DNA from: Flavobacterium xanthum
GTDB lineage: Bacteria; Bacteroidota; Bacteroidia; Flavobacteriales; Flavobacteriaceae
Length of the DNA: 64,000 nt
Assembly (NCBI RefSeq): GCF_900142695.1
Contig: NZ_FRBU01000011.1
Location: forward strand, 44,159 to 108,158
Reading direction: 5' to 3'
Under the pieces are notes generated by a model. That model did no database searches, was not told the DNA's origin, and saw only the letters and a program-made list of their open reading frames with translations. Below, piece by piece: positions 48,269-57,558 of this stretch (positions are counted from its first letter, which is position 1; every line of letters starts with the position of its first letter). The position numbers were made by a program, and so were the translations under genes.

Positions 48269-51106
48269 ATGAAAAAATTAGTACTATTCTCTGCTCTTAT
48301 TTTGCAAAGTGTCTCTTATGGGCAAGTCTCTACCGAAGCGATTCAGCAAGCATTGGTTGCCAAGAAACAAATGGAAAATCAATCTCTTTTTCAGAATGTT
48401 ACTTTCGAAAATGTGGGTCCCACGGTTATGAGTGGGCGCGTGGTGGATGTGGATGTGAATCCTGAAAACCCAACCGAGTTTTACGTAGGATATGCTTCGG
48501 GTGGACTTTGGTATACGAATAATAACGGAATGAGTTTTTCACCTGTTATGGATTCGGCGCCTACGCAAAATGTGGGCGATATCGCGATAGACTGGAAACG
48601 AGGAACGATTTGGGTAGGAACTGGCGAAGTCAATTCGTCCCGATCGTCTTACGCTGGGATTGGAATTTTAAAGTCGGAAGATAAAGGAAAGACTTGGCAA
48701 AATATGGGATTGCACGACAGCCATCACATTAGTAGAATCCTGATAAATCCATCAAATCCAGATGAAGTTGTTGTGGGTGCCGTAGGACATTTGTATTCAA
48801 AAAATGAAGAGAGAGGAATTTATAAAACGACAAATGGCGGAAAAACGTGGAATAAATCCCTTTATATCGACGATGAAACCGGGATTATTGATGTGGCTGT
48901 TTCGCCAACAAACTTCAAGGTTCAATATGCGGCTTCGTGGAGTAAAGACAGGAAAGCGTGGGATTTTATTGGAAGCGGCGCCACTTCGGGAATTTATAAA
49001 AGCGAAGATGCGGGATTGACTTGGAAACTTTTCACAACTGCTGAAAGCGGATTTCCTGTTGGAGAAGGCGTTGGGAGAATTGGTTTAGCGGTGTATGACG
49101 ATGAGAACGTATATGCTATTTTGGATAACCAATTCAAAAGACCGTCGGGATCCAAAAAAAGTAATTCGTTACCCATTGCGTTTTCTATGCCGGGAGACGA
49201 ATTCCTGAAATTACCCAATAAAAGTTTGAATTCTATTTTAAAGAATTACGGTTTAACCGAAAAATACAGAGCCGAGAACATCAAACATTGGGTTCAAAAC
49301 GGCTATTTGCAACCCAATGAAGCGGCCAAAGTAGTTTTGGATGCGATAAATAGTTTAGCCGAAACAGAAGTTATTGGAGCCGAAGTTTACAAATCAAGTA
49401 ACGGAGGAAAAAACTGGACGAAAACGCACCAAGATTTTATCGATGATTTCTTTTATTCGTATGGGTATTATTTTAGTGTTATTTCAGTGGATCCAAACGA
49501 TGTCAATAAAATTTATTTATCGGGTGTGCCCATTATAAAATCAAATGATGGCGGAAAAACATTCACCTCCATAAGCGAAGAGAATGTTCACGCAGATCAT
49601 CACGTAGTTTGGGTGAACCCAAATAAATCTGGGCATTTAATTAATGGAAATGATGGTGGTTTGAATATTTCGTATGATGATGGAGCGCATTGGTTCAAAG
49701 GGAATTCCCATAGCGTGAGTCAGTTTTATGCGGTAAATGTAGATGAGCAAGAACCGTATAATATCTATGGTGGGATGCAGGATAATGGTGTTTGGGTTGG
49801 ACCAAGTAATTACAAATATTCCTCAGAATGGTACCAAACCGGAAAATATCCGTATGAAAATTTGCTGGGTGGCGACGGAATGCAAACTCAAATCGACAAA
49901 AGAAATCCAAATATTGTTTTTACAGGATTTCAATTTGGAAATTATTACAGAATTGATCGTGCGAATAACAAGCGAGAGTACATTTCGCCAAAACCTAAAA
50001 AAGACGAAAAACCATTCCGATTCAATTGGCAAACGCCTATTCTATTGTCTTCGCACAATCAGGATATTTTATACATGGGATCTAATTTCTTGCACCGTTC
50101 GATGAATCAAGGACAAACGTGGACTGCGATTTCGCCGGATTTGACACAAGGAGTGAAAGAAGGAAATGTCGCTTTTGGAACCATCGCTGCTATTAGCGAA
50201 AGCACTTTGCAGTTTGGTTTACTTTACACAGGAAGTGATGATGGATTGATTCATGTTTCGAAAGACGGTGGTGTAACTTGGAATAAAATTTCGGGGAATT
50301 TGCCTCAAAATCGTTGGGTTTCTAGGGTCGTGGCGTCGGCACACAAGAAAGAAAGAGTGTATGCTACTTTAAACGGATATCGAAATGATGATTTCAGGAG
50401 TTATGTGTATACGTCGGATGATTTTGGACAAACTTGGAAAAATATAGCTGCTAATTTGGCTTCAAGTCCTGTGAATGTGATCGTGGAGGATCATGTAAAT
50501 GAGAATGTTTTGTATCTGGGAACGGATAACGGATTGTATGTTTCGTTAAATAAAGGAACGAGTTGGGATGATTTTTCTAGTGGAATTCCAAATGTAGCCG
50601 TTCACGATCTTGTGATTCAAAAGAAAGCAAAAGATTTAGTGGTGGGAACTCATGGTCGTTCGATTTATAAAGTTAATTTGGATCAAGTGCAACAACTGAA
50701 TGATAAAGTTGTAGCGGAAAATCTTCATATTTTTGAACTTAAAAAGATAAAAAAATCAAGAGAATGGGGAAATAGTTGGAGTTCTTGGGCTAAGGCTTCA
50801 GAGCCAAAAGCAGAGATTTGGTTCTATTCCAATACGGATTCAGAAGTGCTTTTGCAAATTGAAAACAGCTTGAAAGAAGTCGTTTATTCTCAGAAAGTGA
50901 AAGCTTTGAAGGGACTAAGCAAACACGTTTATGATCTTTCCATAAGTAAAGCAACTGCTGATAATTGGAAAAATAAAGACAAAAAACTTAAACTGGAAGC
51001 AGCTAAAAACGGCAACTATTATCTTCCAATTTCGGTGAATAAAATCAGTATTCAAAAAGGGAAAGAAAAAGTGACAACAGATCTTGAGATTATTGAATCA
51101 AAATAA
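48269..51106 (+). CDS. Secreted BNR/Asp-box repeat protein (sortilin/VPS10-like beta-propeller)
   Basis: 945 residues with a signal peptide (cleavage near SYGQ). It has at least ten Asp-box segments, such as SEDKGKTWQNMG, TTNGGKTWNKS, SEDAGLTWKLF, SNDGGKTFTSIS, SMNQGQTWTAIS, SKDGGVTWNKIS and SDDFGQTWKNIA, spread over about residues 50-780, which form one or two large beta-propellers. A C-terminal beta-sandwich-like part follows. It resembles proteins annotated as glycosyl hydrolase or sortilin-like; no sialidase Arg triad is evident, so enzymatic activity is not supported. No type IX C-terminal sorting domain is seen. Confidence 0.85.
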   Translation: MKKLVLFSALILQSVSYGQVSTEAIQQALVAKKQMENQSLFQNVTFENVGPTVMSGRVVDVDVNPENPTEFYVGYASGGLWYTNNNGMSFSPVMDSAPTQNVGDIAIDWKRGTIWVGTGEVNSSRSSYAGIGILKSEDKGKTWQNMGLHDSHHISRILINPSNPDEVVVGAVGHLYSKNEERGIYKTTNGGKTWNKSLYIDDETGIIDVAVSPTNFKVQYAASWSKDRKAWDFIGSGATSGIYKSEDAGLTWKLFTTAESGFPVGEGVGRIGLAVYDDENVYAILDNQFKRPSGSKKSNSLPIAFSMPGDEFLKLPNKSLNSILKNYGLTEKYRAENIKHWVQNGYLQPNEAAKVVLDAINSLAETEVIGAEVYKSSNGGKNWTKTHQDFIDDFFYSYGYYFSVISVDPNDVNKIYLSGVPIIKSNDGGKTFTSISEENVHADHHVVWVNPNKSGHLINGNDGGLNISYDDGAHWFKGNSHSVSQFYAVNVDEQEPYNIYGGMQDNGVWVGPSNYKYSSEWYQTGKYPYENLLGGDGMQTQIDKRNPNIVFTGFQFGNYYRIDRANNKREYISPKPKKDEKPFRFNWQTPILLSSHNQDILYMGSNFLHRSMNQGQTWTAISPDLTQGVKEGNVAFGTIAAISESTLQFGLLYTGSDDGLIHVSKDGGVTWNKISGNLPQNRWVSRVVASAHKKERVYATLNGYRNDDFRSYVYTSDDFGQTWKNIAANLASSPVNVIVEDHVNENVLYLGTDNGLYVSLNKGTSWDDFSSGIPNVAVHDLVIQKKAKDLVVGTHGRSIYKVNLDQVQQLNDKVVAENLHIFELKKIKKSREWGNSWSSWAKASEPKAEIWFYSNTDSEVLLQIENSLKEVVYSQKVKALKGLSKHVYDLSISKATADNWKNKDKKLKLEAAKNGNYYLPISVNKISIQKGKEKVTTDLEIIESK

Positions 51107-51125
51107 ATACTATTATCTTAAAAAG

Positions 51126-51164
51126 CAAAAAAGCACGATTTCATTTGAGATCGTGCTTTTTTTA
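51126..51164. terminator. Bidirectional terminator
   Basis: Stem AAAAGCACGAT / ATCGTGCTTTT with a ten-base loop and flanking A/T runs, between convergent genes. Confidence 0.9.
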
Positions 51165-51178
51165 TAATAATTTTGGCA

Positions 51179-52459
51179 TTAGAACTGCGCCGCTTCTGTA
51201 GAATCTTTCATTGCAGTTGTAGATGATTTTCCAATTGTCACGGTATTTTGTACCGCATCAAAATAAGAAGTTCCTACGAAACCTTGGTGTTTTACCGCTT
51301 TGAATCCGTGTTGTTGCAACGCAAATTCTCTTTCTTGTAATTCAGAATATCCGGCCATTCCTCTTTCTTTGTAGGCTTTAGACAATTCGAACATACTAGT
51401 ATTTAATGCGTGGAATCCTGCCAATGTGATGAATTGGAATTTGTATCCCATTGCGGCAAGATCTTCGCGGAATGTTTCCATTTCAGCAACTGATAATTTT
51501 GCAGCCCAGTTAAAAGAAGGCGAACAATTGTATGCCAACATTTTTCCTGGAAATTTAGCATGAATTCCTTCAGCAAATTGTCTTGCGTAATCCAGATCCG
51601 GATTGCTAGTTTCCATCCAGATTAAATCAGCATATGGCGCGTAACTCAATCCTCTGTCAATACCTTGCTCTACACCACAATTTACATAGAAAAAGCCTTC
51701 TCCAGTTTTCTCTCCCGTGATGAATTTAGCATCTCTTGGGTCAATATCGCTGGTCAATAAGTTAGCTGCATCCGCATCTGTGCGAGCAACCACAATGGTT
51801 GGTGTTCCCATAACGTCAGCTGCTAAACGAGCCGCAATTAGTTTGTTGATGGCTTCTTGTGTTGGAACCAATACTTTCCCACCTAAATGTCCGCACTTTT
51901 TAGCAGAACTCAATTGATCTTCAAAATGAACTCCTGCAGCTCCTGCTTCAATCATGGATTTCATCAATTCAAAAGCATTAAGATTTCCTCCAAAACCAGC
52001 CTCTGCATCAGCAACAATAGGTACTAGGTAGTCTTTTTTGTCAGCAGTTCCGTTTACTACTTGTATTTGATCTGCTCTCAAAAGGGCATTGTTGATTCTT
52101 TTTACTACCAATGGAACACTGTTCGCAGGGTATAAAGATTGGTCAGGATACATTTCGCCTGCAACATTTGCATCAGCAGCAACCTGCCATCCGCTCAAAT
52201 AAATCGCGTCTAAACCTGCTTCCACTTCTTGAATGGCTTGATTTCCGGTTAGTGCGCCAAGTCCGGCTACAAAATCCTGAGAATTTAGTTTGCTCCACAA
52301 TGTATTGGCTCCAAATCTGGCGATACTGTGCTCAATTTGATACGATCCTTGCAATTTCACCACTTCTTCAGCAGTATAAGGGCGCTCAATACCATCCCAT
52401 CTAGAGTTTGTAAGCCAGTCGGTAACTAATTCTTGAATTCTTGTTTCTGTAGTTTTCAT
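51179..52459 (-). CDS. aceA: Isocitrate lyase
   Basis: 426 residues. The active-site loop KKCGHLGG (187-194, nucleophilic Cys189), ADAEAGFGG and [10 protein letters not shown] upstream, and the C-terminal WAAKLS loop are present. It cleaves isocitrate into succinate and glyoxylate, the first step of the glyoxylate shunt. It follows aceB by 45 bases on the same strand, and the divergent regulator lies beyond aceB. Confidence 0.97.
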   Translation of the reverse strand: MKTTETRIQELVTDWLTNSRWDGIERPYTAEEVVKLQGSYQIEHSIARFGANTLWSKLNSQDFVAGLGALTGNQAIQEVEAGLDAIYLSGWQVAADANVAGEMYPDQSLYPANSVPLVVKRINNALLRADQIQVVNGTADKKDYLVPIVADAEAGFGGNLNAFELMKSMIEAGAAGVHFEDQLSSAKKCGHLGGKVLVPTQEAINKLIAARLAADVMGTPTIVVARTDADAANLLTSDIDPRDAKFITGEKTGEGFFYVNCGVEQGIDRGLSYAPYADLIWMETSNPDLDYARQFAEGIHAKFPGKMLAYNCSPSFNWAAKLSVAEMETFREDLAAMGYKFQFITLAGFHALNTSMFELSKAYKERGMAGYSELQEREFALQQHGFKAVKHQGFVGTSYFDAVQNTVTIGKSSTTAMKDSTEAAQF

Positions 52460-52504
52460 CTTTTTTTTTTTAGTTGCTTGTTTATAGGTTTTGTATTTGG
52501 TATT

Positions 52505-54106
52505 CTAAATGTATTTGTATCCAGGAAGAGTCAAAAATTCGATAAAATTATCGTTTACGACTAGAATGTCTAATAATTGTTCCGCCAGTCTGTATTTTTG
52601 TTTTTCATGATTGTCATCTCCAACGAGCTTTCTGATTTTTTCAAATTCTTCCATTGCTAAACGATGATAGTAATTTGTATTTAATACTTTTTTATTGTCC
52701 AAAACCACTTCGTTTTGCAGCCATTGCCACAATTGTGATCTTGAAATTTCAGCAGTCGCGGCATCTTCCATTAAATTGTGTAAGGCGGCAGCGCCTTGTC
52801 CGTTGAGCCATGAAGCGATATATAAAACGGAAATACTGATGTTTTTCCGAACCCCTTCTTCAGTAATGGTTCCTTTTGGAGTTTCCAATAAATCACTTTC
52901 GGTAACGTGTACGTCTTCTCTTTTAACAGCAATTTGATTTTTTTCTGGCATGTATTGGTCGAATACCGTCATGGCAAGTGAAACTAAATCAGGATGTGCA
53001 ACCCAAGTACCATCATGACCATTTTTAACTTCGCGTTCCTTGTCGGCAATTACTTTGTCGAAGGCTGTTTTGTTGGCTTCTTCGTTATTTTTAATCGGAA
53101 TTTGTGCGGCCATTCCGCCAATTGCATGAATATTTCGTTTGTGGCATCTTTGAATTACTAATTGGGAATAGGCACTCATAAACGGTGCAGTCATGGTTAC
53201 CTGATCTCTGTTTGGAACTATAAAATTTGGATTATTTCTAAGTTTTTTGATGTAAGAGAAAATGTAATCCCATCTTCCGCAGTTAAGGCCTACAATATGC
53301 TCTTTCAGTTCAAAAATGATTTCGTCCAATTGAAAACTTGCAGTTATCGTTTCGATTAGAACCGTTGCTTTGAATGTTCCGTTTTTTACACCTAAATACT
53401 CTTGTGTGAATTCAAAAACTTCATTCCACCATCTAGCCTCTAGGTAATGTTCTAGTTTTGGAATATAAAAATAGGGTGCTGTTTCATCTTCAATTAGCTT
53501 TTTATGATTGTGAAAAGCATACAAGCCGAAGTCAATTAACGAACCTGAAGTTGTTTCTCCATTTGCTAAAAGATGTTTTTCTGGTAGATGCAATCCTCTT
53601 GGGCGAACAAGTAATACGGCGGTTTTGTTGTTGAGGCTGTATTTTTTATTTTTTACTGTGTCCTCTAATGTGATGGTTTTGTTTACAGCATCTTTAAGAT
53701 TCTGTTGGCCGGTCATTAAGTTGCTCCAAGTTGGTGATGTGCTGTCTTCAAAATCAGCCATGAACGTTTTTGCTCCTGAATTTAATGCGTTGATGACCAT
53801 TTTTCGATCTACAGGACCTGTGATTTCTACTCTTCGGTCTAATAAATCTTCAGGTGTTTTAGCGGCTTCCCAATTACTTTCTCGAATGCTTTTTGTTTCA
53901 AGTGGAAAAGTGGGTACTGCACCTGCATCGAATAATGCTTGTTGCTTCTTTCTTTCCTCTAAAAGCGCTAGTCTTTTTTCGTTAAAATTCTCATGAAGTA
54001 AAGACAAAAAAGTCATTGCTTCGTCAGTTAAGATCTCTGGGAAACGTTCCGTGGTTTCTTCTGAAAAATTTAACAAATTTTCCAAATATACTTCTTTAAA
54101 TTTCAT
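52505..54106 (-). CDS. aceB: Malate synthase A
   Basis: 533 residues, MSA type. Typical segments are TFMADFEDSTSPTW, LLVRPRGLHLPEKH, GLNCGRWDYIFSYIKK and TMTAPFMSAYSQLVIQRCH, with a catalytic base region near the C-terminal domain. It condenses glyoxylate with acetyl-CoA to malate. It is the first gene of the aceBA operon and carries a full TTG-N19-TAGTATTG promoter 65 bases upstream. Confidence 0.97.
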   Translation of the reverse strand: MKFKEVYLENLLNFSEETTERFPEILTDEAMTFLSLLHENFNEKRLALLEERKKQQALFDAGAVPTFPLETKSIRESNWEAAKTPEDLLDRRVEITGPVDRKMVINALNSGAKTFMADFEDSTSPTWSNLMTGQQNLKDAVNKTITLEDTVKNKKYSLNNKTAVLLVRPRGLHLPEKHLLANGETTSGSLIDFGLYAFHNHKKLIEDETAPYFYIPKLEHYLEARWWNEVFEFTQEYLGVKNGTFKATVLIETITASFQLDEIIFELKEHIVGLNCGRWDYIFSYIKKLRNNPNFIVPNRDQVTMTAPFMSAYSQLVIQRCHKRNIHAIGGMAAQIPIKNNEEANKTAFDKVIADKEREVKNGHDGTWVAHPDLVSLAMTVFDQYMPEKNQIAVKREDVHVTESDLLETPKGTITEEGVRKNISISVLYIASWLNGQGAAALHNLMEDAATAEISRSQLWQWLQNEVVLDNKKVLNTNYYHRLAMEEFEKIRKLVGDDNHEKQKYRLAEQLLDILVVNDNFIEFLTLPGYKYI

Positions 54107-54170
54107 TTTATGGCTTATTTAATTTAACACTAATTGACTTTTGATAAGAATATATAATTATTCAACACTG

Positions 54171-54200
54171 CAATACTACAAAAAGTTTTTTATAAAACAA
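54171..54200 (-). promoter_or_regulatory. aceB promoter (TTG-N19-TAGTATTG)
   Basis: On the minus strand TTG at 54200-54198 and TAGTATTG at 54178-54171, exactly 19 bases apart. The -7 box has one mismatch to TAnnTTTG. Confidence 0.6.
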
Positions 54201-54243
54201 GCGAACGTACGCTAAAAGTTGAAAATAATTTTTTTGACGCAAA
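54201..54243. promoter_or_regulatory. Candidate operators between aceB and its divergent regulator
   Basis: An imperfect palindrome GCGAACGTACGC (54201-54212) abuts the -33 element of aceB. TTTGACGCAAA (54233-54243), with inverted TTTG / CAAA arms, overlaps the -33 of the regulator gene. The RamB regulator of Corynebacterium is known to bind TTTGCAAA-containing sites, so the second element is a plausible autoregulatory site. Confidence 0.4.
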
Positions 54244-54263
54244 TATTTTTTAATGTATCTTTG
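54234..54263 (+). promoter_or_regulatory. Promoter of the XRE regulator (TTG-N19-TATCTTTG), leaderless
   Basis: TTG at 54234-54236 and TATCTTTG at 54256-54263, with the ideal 19-base spacer. The ATG at 54268 begins five bases after the box, so transcription would start at or inside the initiation codon and the mRNA would lack a leader. Confidence 0.65.
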
Positions 54264-54267
54264 AAAT

Positions 54268-55749
54268 ATGAACATAGAAAAGGATTACATCAAGCTGATT
54301 TTTGGCCTAAAACTCAAGCAGGCCCGAACGAATAAGAATTTATCTTTATTTGGCTTAGCCAAAATTACAGACCTTTCAAAATCATATTTAAATGAAATTG
54401 AAAAAGGGAAGAAGTATCCTAAAACAGATAAAATCATTCTTTTGGCTGAAAAATTAGAAGTTTCGTATGATAATATGGTGTCTTTAAAACTGGATAATAA
54501 TCTAGCACCTATTGGAGAAATTCTAAAATCTGGCATTTTGAAAGAAATTCCATTGGAAATTTTCGGAATTCAGGAAAACGATCTGATTGATATTATTGCT
54601 AATGCTCCTGCAAAAGTCAACGCTTTTATAAGTACGATTATTGAGATTGCGCAACATTATAATTTGACCCGAGAAAGTTTCTTTTTGGCTTCTTTACGTT
54701 CGTATCAAGAGGCGCACAATAACTACTTTGAAGATTTAGAGCAAAAGGTGTTGGAGTTCTCTAAAGCTTTTTATGTAAATATTGATACTAAAATTTCTAT
54801 TGAGGAGCTCACGGCAATATTGATTGAGGAATATGGATACACAATCCAAGAGCTTATTTTTTCTGAACAAGAGCAGTTAGGGGACTTACGATCGATATTT
54901 GTGCCAAAAAGTAAGACGTTATTACTTTCACTAGATATTGATGAACCTCAAAAAGCCTTTATTCTAGCCAAAGAAATTGCCTATAATTATTTAGAAATTA
55001 CAGAGCGGTTGTATACCTTCAGTTGGATTAAATTTGATAATTTTGATCAGGTTTTAAATAATTTTTATGCCTCTTATTTTGCAGGGGCCTTACTTATACC
55101 TAGACAAAAATTGATAGACGAACTGAATTTATTTTTGTCAAAAACAGATCCAAAACCTCAGGAAATGATTGCCTTGATGAGCGGATTTAATGTTTCGCCG
55201 GAATCTTTTTACCAAAGATTAACCAATATTTTACCAAAAGATTTTCAATTAAAAAATCTCTTTTTTCTTCGATTGTCTCATAAAATTGGAGCTGATACAT
55301 ACCAGATAAAAAAGGAATTGCACATCACGAATCAGCAGGAACCGCATGCGAATGAAATGAATGAGCATTACTGCCGAAGATGGGTTTCTATACGCACGAT
55401 CGAGGAATCTTTGAAGCAAAAGAAAAGCCACTTCTTTGACGCTCAAATATCCAGTTATGAAAACAGTAAAAATGAATACTTGGTTTTTTCATCAGCAACA
55501 CCAGATCCGTTCAAGGTAGATTGTATTCGCAGTATTTCTGTTGGAATTTTGATCACGCCAGCGGTTAAAAAGAAATTTAAATTTATGGAGAGTAATTCCA
55601 TCAAGAAACAAGTGGTTGGAGTAACTTGTGAAACCTGTGCAGTTAAAAATTGTTTGGAAAGAGCTTCTCCACCAATTCAATTGGAGCAGAAAACACGCAA
55701 TGAAAATACAGATTTGATTGTGCAGCAGTATATGGCGAAGTTTAGTTAG
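54268..55749 (+). CDS. XRE-family transcriptional regulator, ScfR/RamB-like, with ImmA/IrrE-like domain
   Basis: 493 residues. The N-terminal Cro-type helix-turn-helix (about 10-68) includes KLKQARTNKNLSLFGLAKIT and LSKSYLNEIEKGKKYP. A long middle region resembles the ImmA/IrrE fold, but the zinc-protease HExxH is replaced by KEIAY in FILAKEIAYNYL. A C-terminal domain has Cys pairs in VTCETCAVKNCLERASPP, as in ScfR/RamB/MqsA-type metabolic regulators. RamB-type proteins control isocitrate lyase and malate synthase in actinobacteria. Here the gene is divergent from aceBA, supporting regulation of the glyoxylate shunt, possibly through an acyl-CoA ligand. Confidence 0.9.
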   Translation: MNIEKDYIKLIFGLKLKQARTNKNLSLFGLAKITDLSKSYLNEIEKGKKYPKTDKIILLAEKLEVSYDNMVSLKLDNNLAPIGEILKSGILKEIPLEIFGIQENDLIDIIANAPAKVNAFISTIIEIAQHYNLTRESFFLASLRSYQEAHNNYFEDLEQKVLEFSKAFYVNIDTKISIEELTAILIEEYGYTIQELIFSEQEQLGDLRSIFVPKSKTLLLSLDIDEPQKAFILAKEIAYNYLEITERLYTFSWIKFDNFDQVLNNFYASYFAGALLIPRQKLIDELNLFLSKTDPKPQEMIALMSGFNVSPESFYQRLTNILPKDFQLKNLFFLRLSHKIGADTYQIKKELHITNQQEPHANEMNEHYCRRWVSIRTIEESLKQKKSHFFDAQISSYENSKNEYLVFSSATPDPFKVDCIRSISVGILITPAVKKKFKFMESNSIKKQVVGVTCETCAVKNCLERASPPIQLEQKTRNENTDLIVQQYMAKFS

Positions 55750-55764
55750 TTGGATGTTGTGTTA

Positions 55765-55817
55765 AAATAAGAAAGCGACGAAAAATTCCTAGTAGAATTT
55801 TCGTCGCTTTCTTATTT
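55765..55817. terminator. Very long bidirectional terminator
   Basis: A stem of about 22 bases, AATAAGAAAGCGACGAAAA-TTC / GAA-TTTTCGTCGCTTTCTTATT, with one bulged A and a short loop, between convergent genes. Confidence 0.9.
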
Positions 55818-55827
55818 TAGGGTTTGA

Positions 55828-57189
55828 TTATTCAGCCCACTTGTAATAACGTGCTCCTAATAAATTCGGATTCTCAGTTTCAATGCGATCCAGGGTCCAT
55901 TCGTTTTTCGGAACTCGGACACTAGTTTTTTGTTCCTTTTTATGCAGCTTTTCGTAGGTCTCAAAATCAATCTCGAAGCTTTTTTCTAGGGTTTCAAAGA
56001 GGTGTACGCTTATCATGGCTGATTTCCAATTGGGTTGAATGGTTCCTTCAAATACTTTCGATTTAGACCCGCTTCCGTAGGCTAAAAAACCAAATGTAGT
56101 TCCAGAAATTTCTTTTTTTGTGTCGTAATAATGAGCTAAAGTGGACAATAAACCCATAAAAATAGAACCGGTATAAAGATTTCCTATCAGTGATGAAGCA
56201 ATTTCAGCAGGCATTAATTTTTCGGCAACAAATACTTTGTAGGCTTCAGATTTGCTGACATCTTTCAGTATGTTTTGGTATTCCACAGCATCTTCTGTTC
56301 CTGTGATAGTCGTTTTGGAGGCATCCAAAGCATAAATTTCAGATAACATTCGTCGTCCTTGAAAAGCATAAGGAAGGTGCATGACAATACTTTGCCAAGA
56401 ATCATAGATCGTCTCAGAGGTGTTTTTTAATTTCTTAAAGGAGAAATACGCATCTCGAGTCCTATCCATATAACATTGATTCGAATATTGGCCGTCAAAA
56501 ACGGGTTGGTCTTTGTGGATTTCAATTTCACTTTCTAAATTTTCAAACCAAGGTTCGTTGGTTGCATTTCCAGTTATGGCAGTTTTAGAAATGGAACGAT
56601 ACGGTTTAAAAAAATCAAAAACGCCTTTGGTGCTGGTTGCCCAATGGTTCTCGAAAGCAATAATTCTCGGGTTTGCAGTAATCAACATGGCTAATGCGCC
56701 TGCTCCTTGTGTGTATTCTCCGGTAGAGTTTAAATCGTATTTAGCAAAATCAGTTGCAACCACAATTGCTTTTTTAGTTGGGTTTAAGTGTATGAAATCA
56801 ATACAGTTTTGCATCGCATCTACCGCGCCGATGCAGGCAAAAGTAAAATCTACCACATCGCATTCGGATAACGTGTTTTCTCCAAAATTTTGTTCCATCA
56901 AAGTGACTAAAAAAGAGCTTAGTGGTTTTGAGCCGTCAATAGCACTTTCGGTACCTATATAAATTCGAGCTATTTCTGTAAGATCAATTGCATGGTCCGT
57001 AATTAATTTTGTCAAGGCATTAGCACCAAAAACGACTGAATCTTGATGGGTATCCGGGAGGGTCATTTTGAGCAGTCCCAGTCCTTTTTCTAATTTTTCT
57101 GGATCAATATTTCTGGCTTTTGCCAAAGTTTTAATTGGTAAATGTATTTTTGCAACATCAAAAGTGATAGCGTCAATTCCTATTTTCAT
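55828..57189 (-). CDS. Hydroxymethylglutaryl-CoA synthase family protein
   Basis: 453 residues with the thiolase-like fold of HMG-CoA synthase. Acid/base Glu81 is in YIGTESAIDGSKP. Nucleophile Cys119 is in DFTFACIGAVDAMQ. ATDFAKYDLNSTGEYTQGAGA and MHLPYAFQGRRM contain the conserved His region. It would condense acetyl-CoA with acetoacetyl-CoA to HMG-CoA, feeding the mevalonate route to isoprenoids used by Flavobacterium. No other mevalonate gene is adjacent. Confidence 0.9.
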   Translation of the reverse strand: MKIGIDAITFDVAKIHLPIKTLAKARNIDPEKLEKGLGLLKMTLPDTHQDSVVFGANALTKLITDHAIDLTEIARIYIGTESAIDGSKPLSSFLVTLMEQNFGENTLSECDVVDFTFACIGAVDAMQNCIDFIHLNPTKKAIVVATDFAKYDLNSTGEYTQGAGALAMLITANPRIIAFENHWATSTKGVFDFFKPYRSISKTAITGNATNEPWFENLESEIEIHKDQPVFDGQYSNQCYMDRTRDAYFSFKKLKNTSETIYDSWQSIVMHLPYAFQGRRMLSEIYALDASKTTITGTEDAVEYQNILKDVSKSEAYKVFVAEKLMPAEIASSLIGNLYTGSIFMGLLSTLAHYYDTKKEISGTTFGFLAYGSGSKSKVFEGTIQPNWKSAMISVHLFETLEKSFEIDFETYEKLHKKEQKTSVRVPKNEWTLDRIETENPNLLGARYYKWAE

Positions 57190-57558
57190 TCTTTAAATTT
57201 TAAAAGACAAAGTTAAAAGTATGGCTAGCTACAGCAAGTGATTTGGAGTCGTAAAATGGGAAGTTTTGATCTTTTTGTTGAATTGGAAATTTAGCACGAT
57301 AAAAATTATTGAATTGCTATTTTTAGACTGTTTACAGCTTGCTTTTTCAGCAATATCGCGATGAGCTATTTAAGATTTTTTTCTTTTTTGTTTAATCGCT
57401 TTTCTGCCAACTTTAGGGTATATGTTAGATTTTTAAGGATTTCTTGGTGTTTTGTGTAAAACACTTTAAATTCATTATAAATAACAGCGAAAAGGTTGTA
57501 GTTGCTGTCTAATTGCTTTATTTTTGTACAATTCTTTAAAATCAATTATTTAAATCTT
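57190..57558. other. Divergent intergenic region between HMG-CoA synthase and sdhC
   Basis: 369 bases. The right end holds the sdhC promoter (annotated separately). The remainder is AT-rich without recognisable repeat, hairpin or reading frame. Confidence 0.5.
57496..57526 (+). promoter_or_regulatory. sdhCAB promoter (TTG-N20-TATTTTTG)
   Basis: TTG at 57496-57498 and TATTTTTG at 57519-57526 with a 20-base spacer, 32 bases before the sdhC ATG at 57559. Confidence 0.7.

Noticed and set aside
56513..56962. 149-residue frame antisense to the HMG-CoA synthase gene
   Set aside because: Complete overlap with a conserved gene and no promoter or ribosome-binding context.
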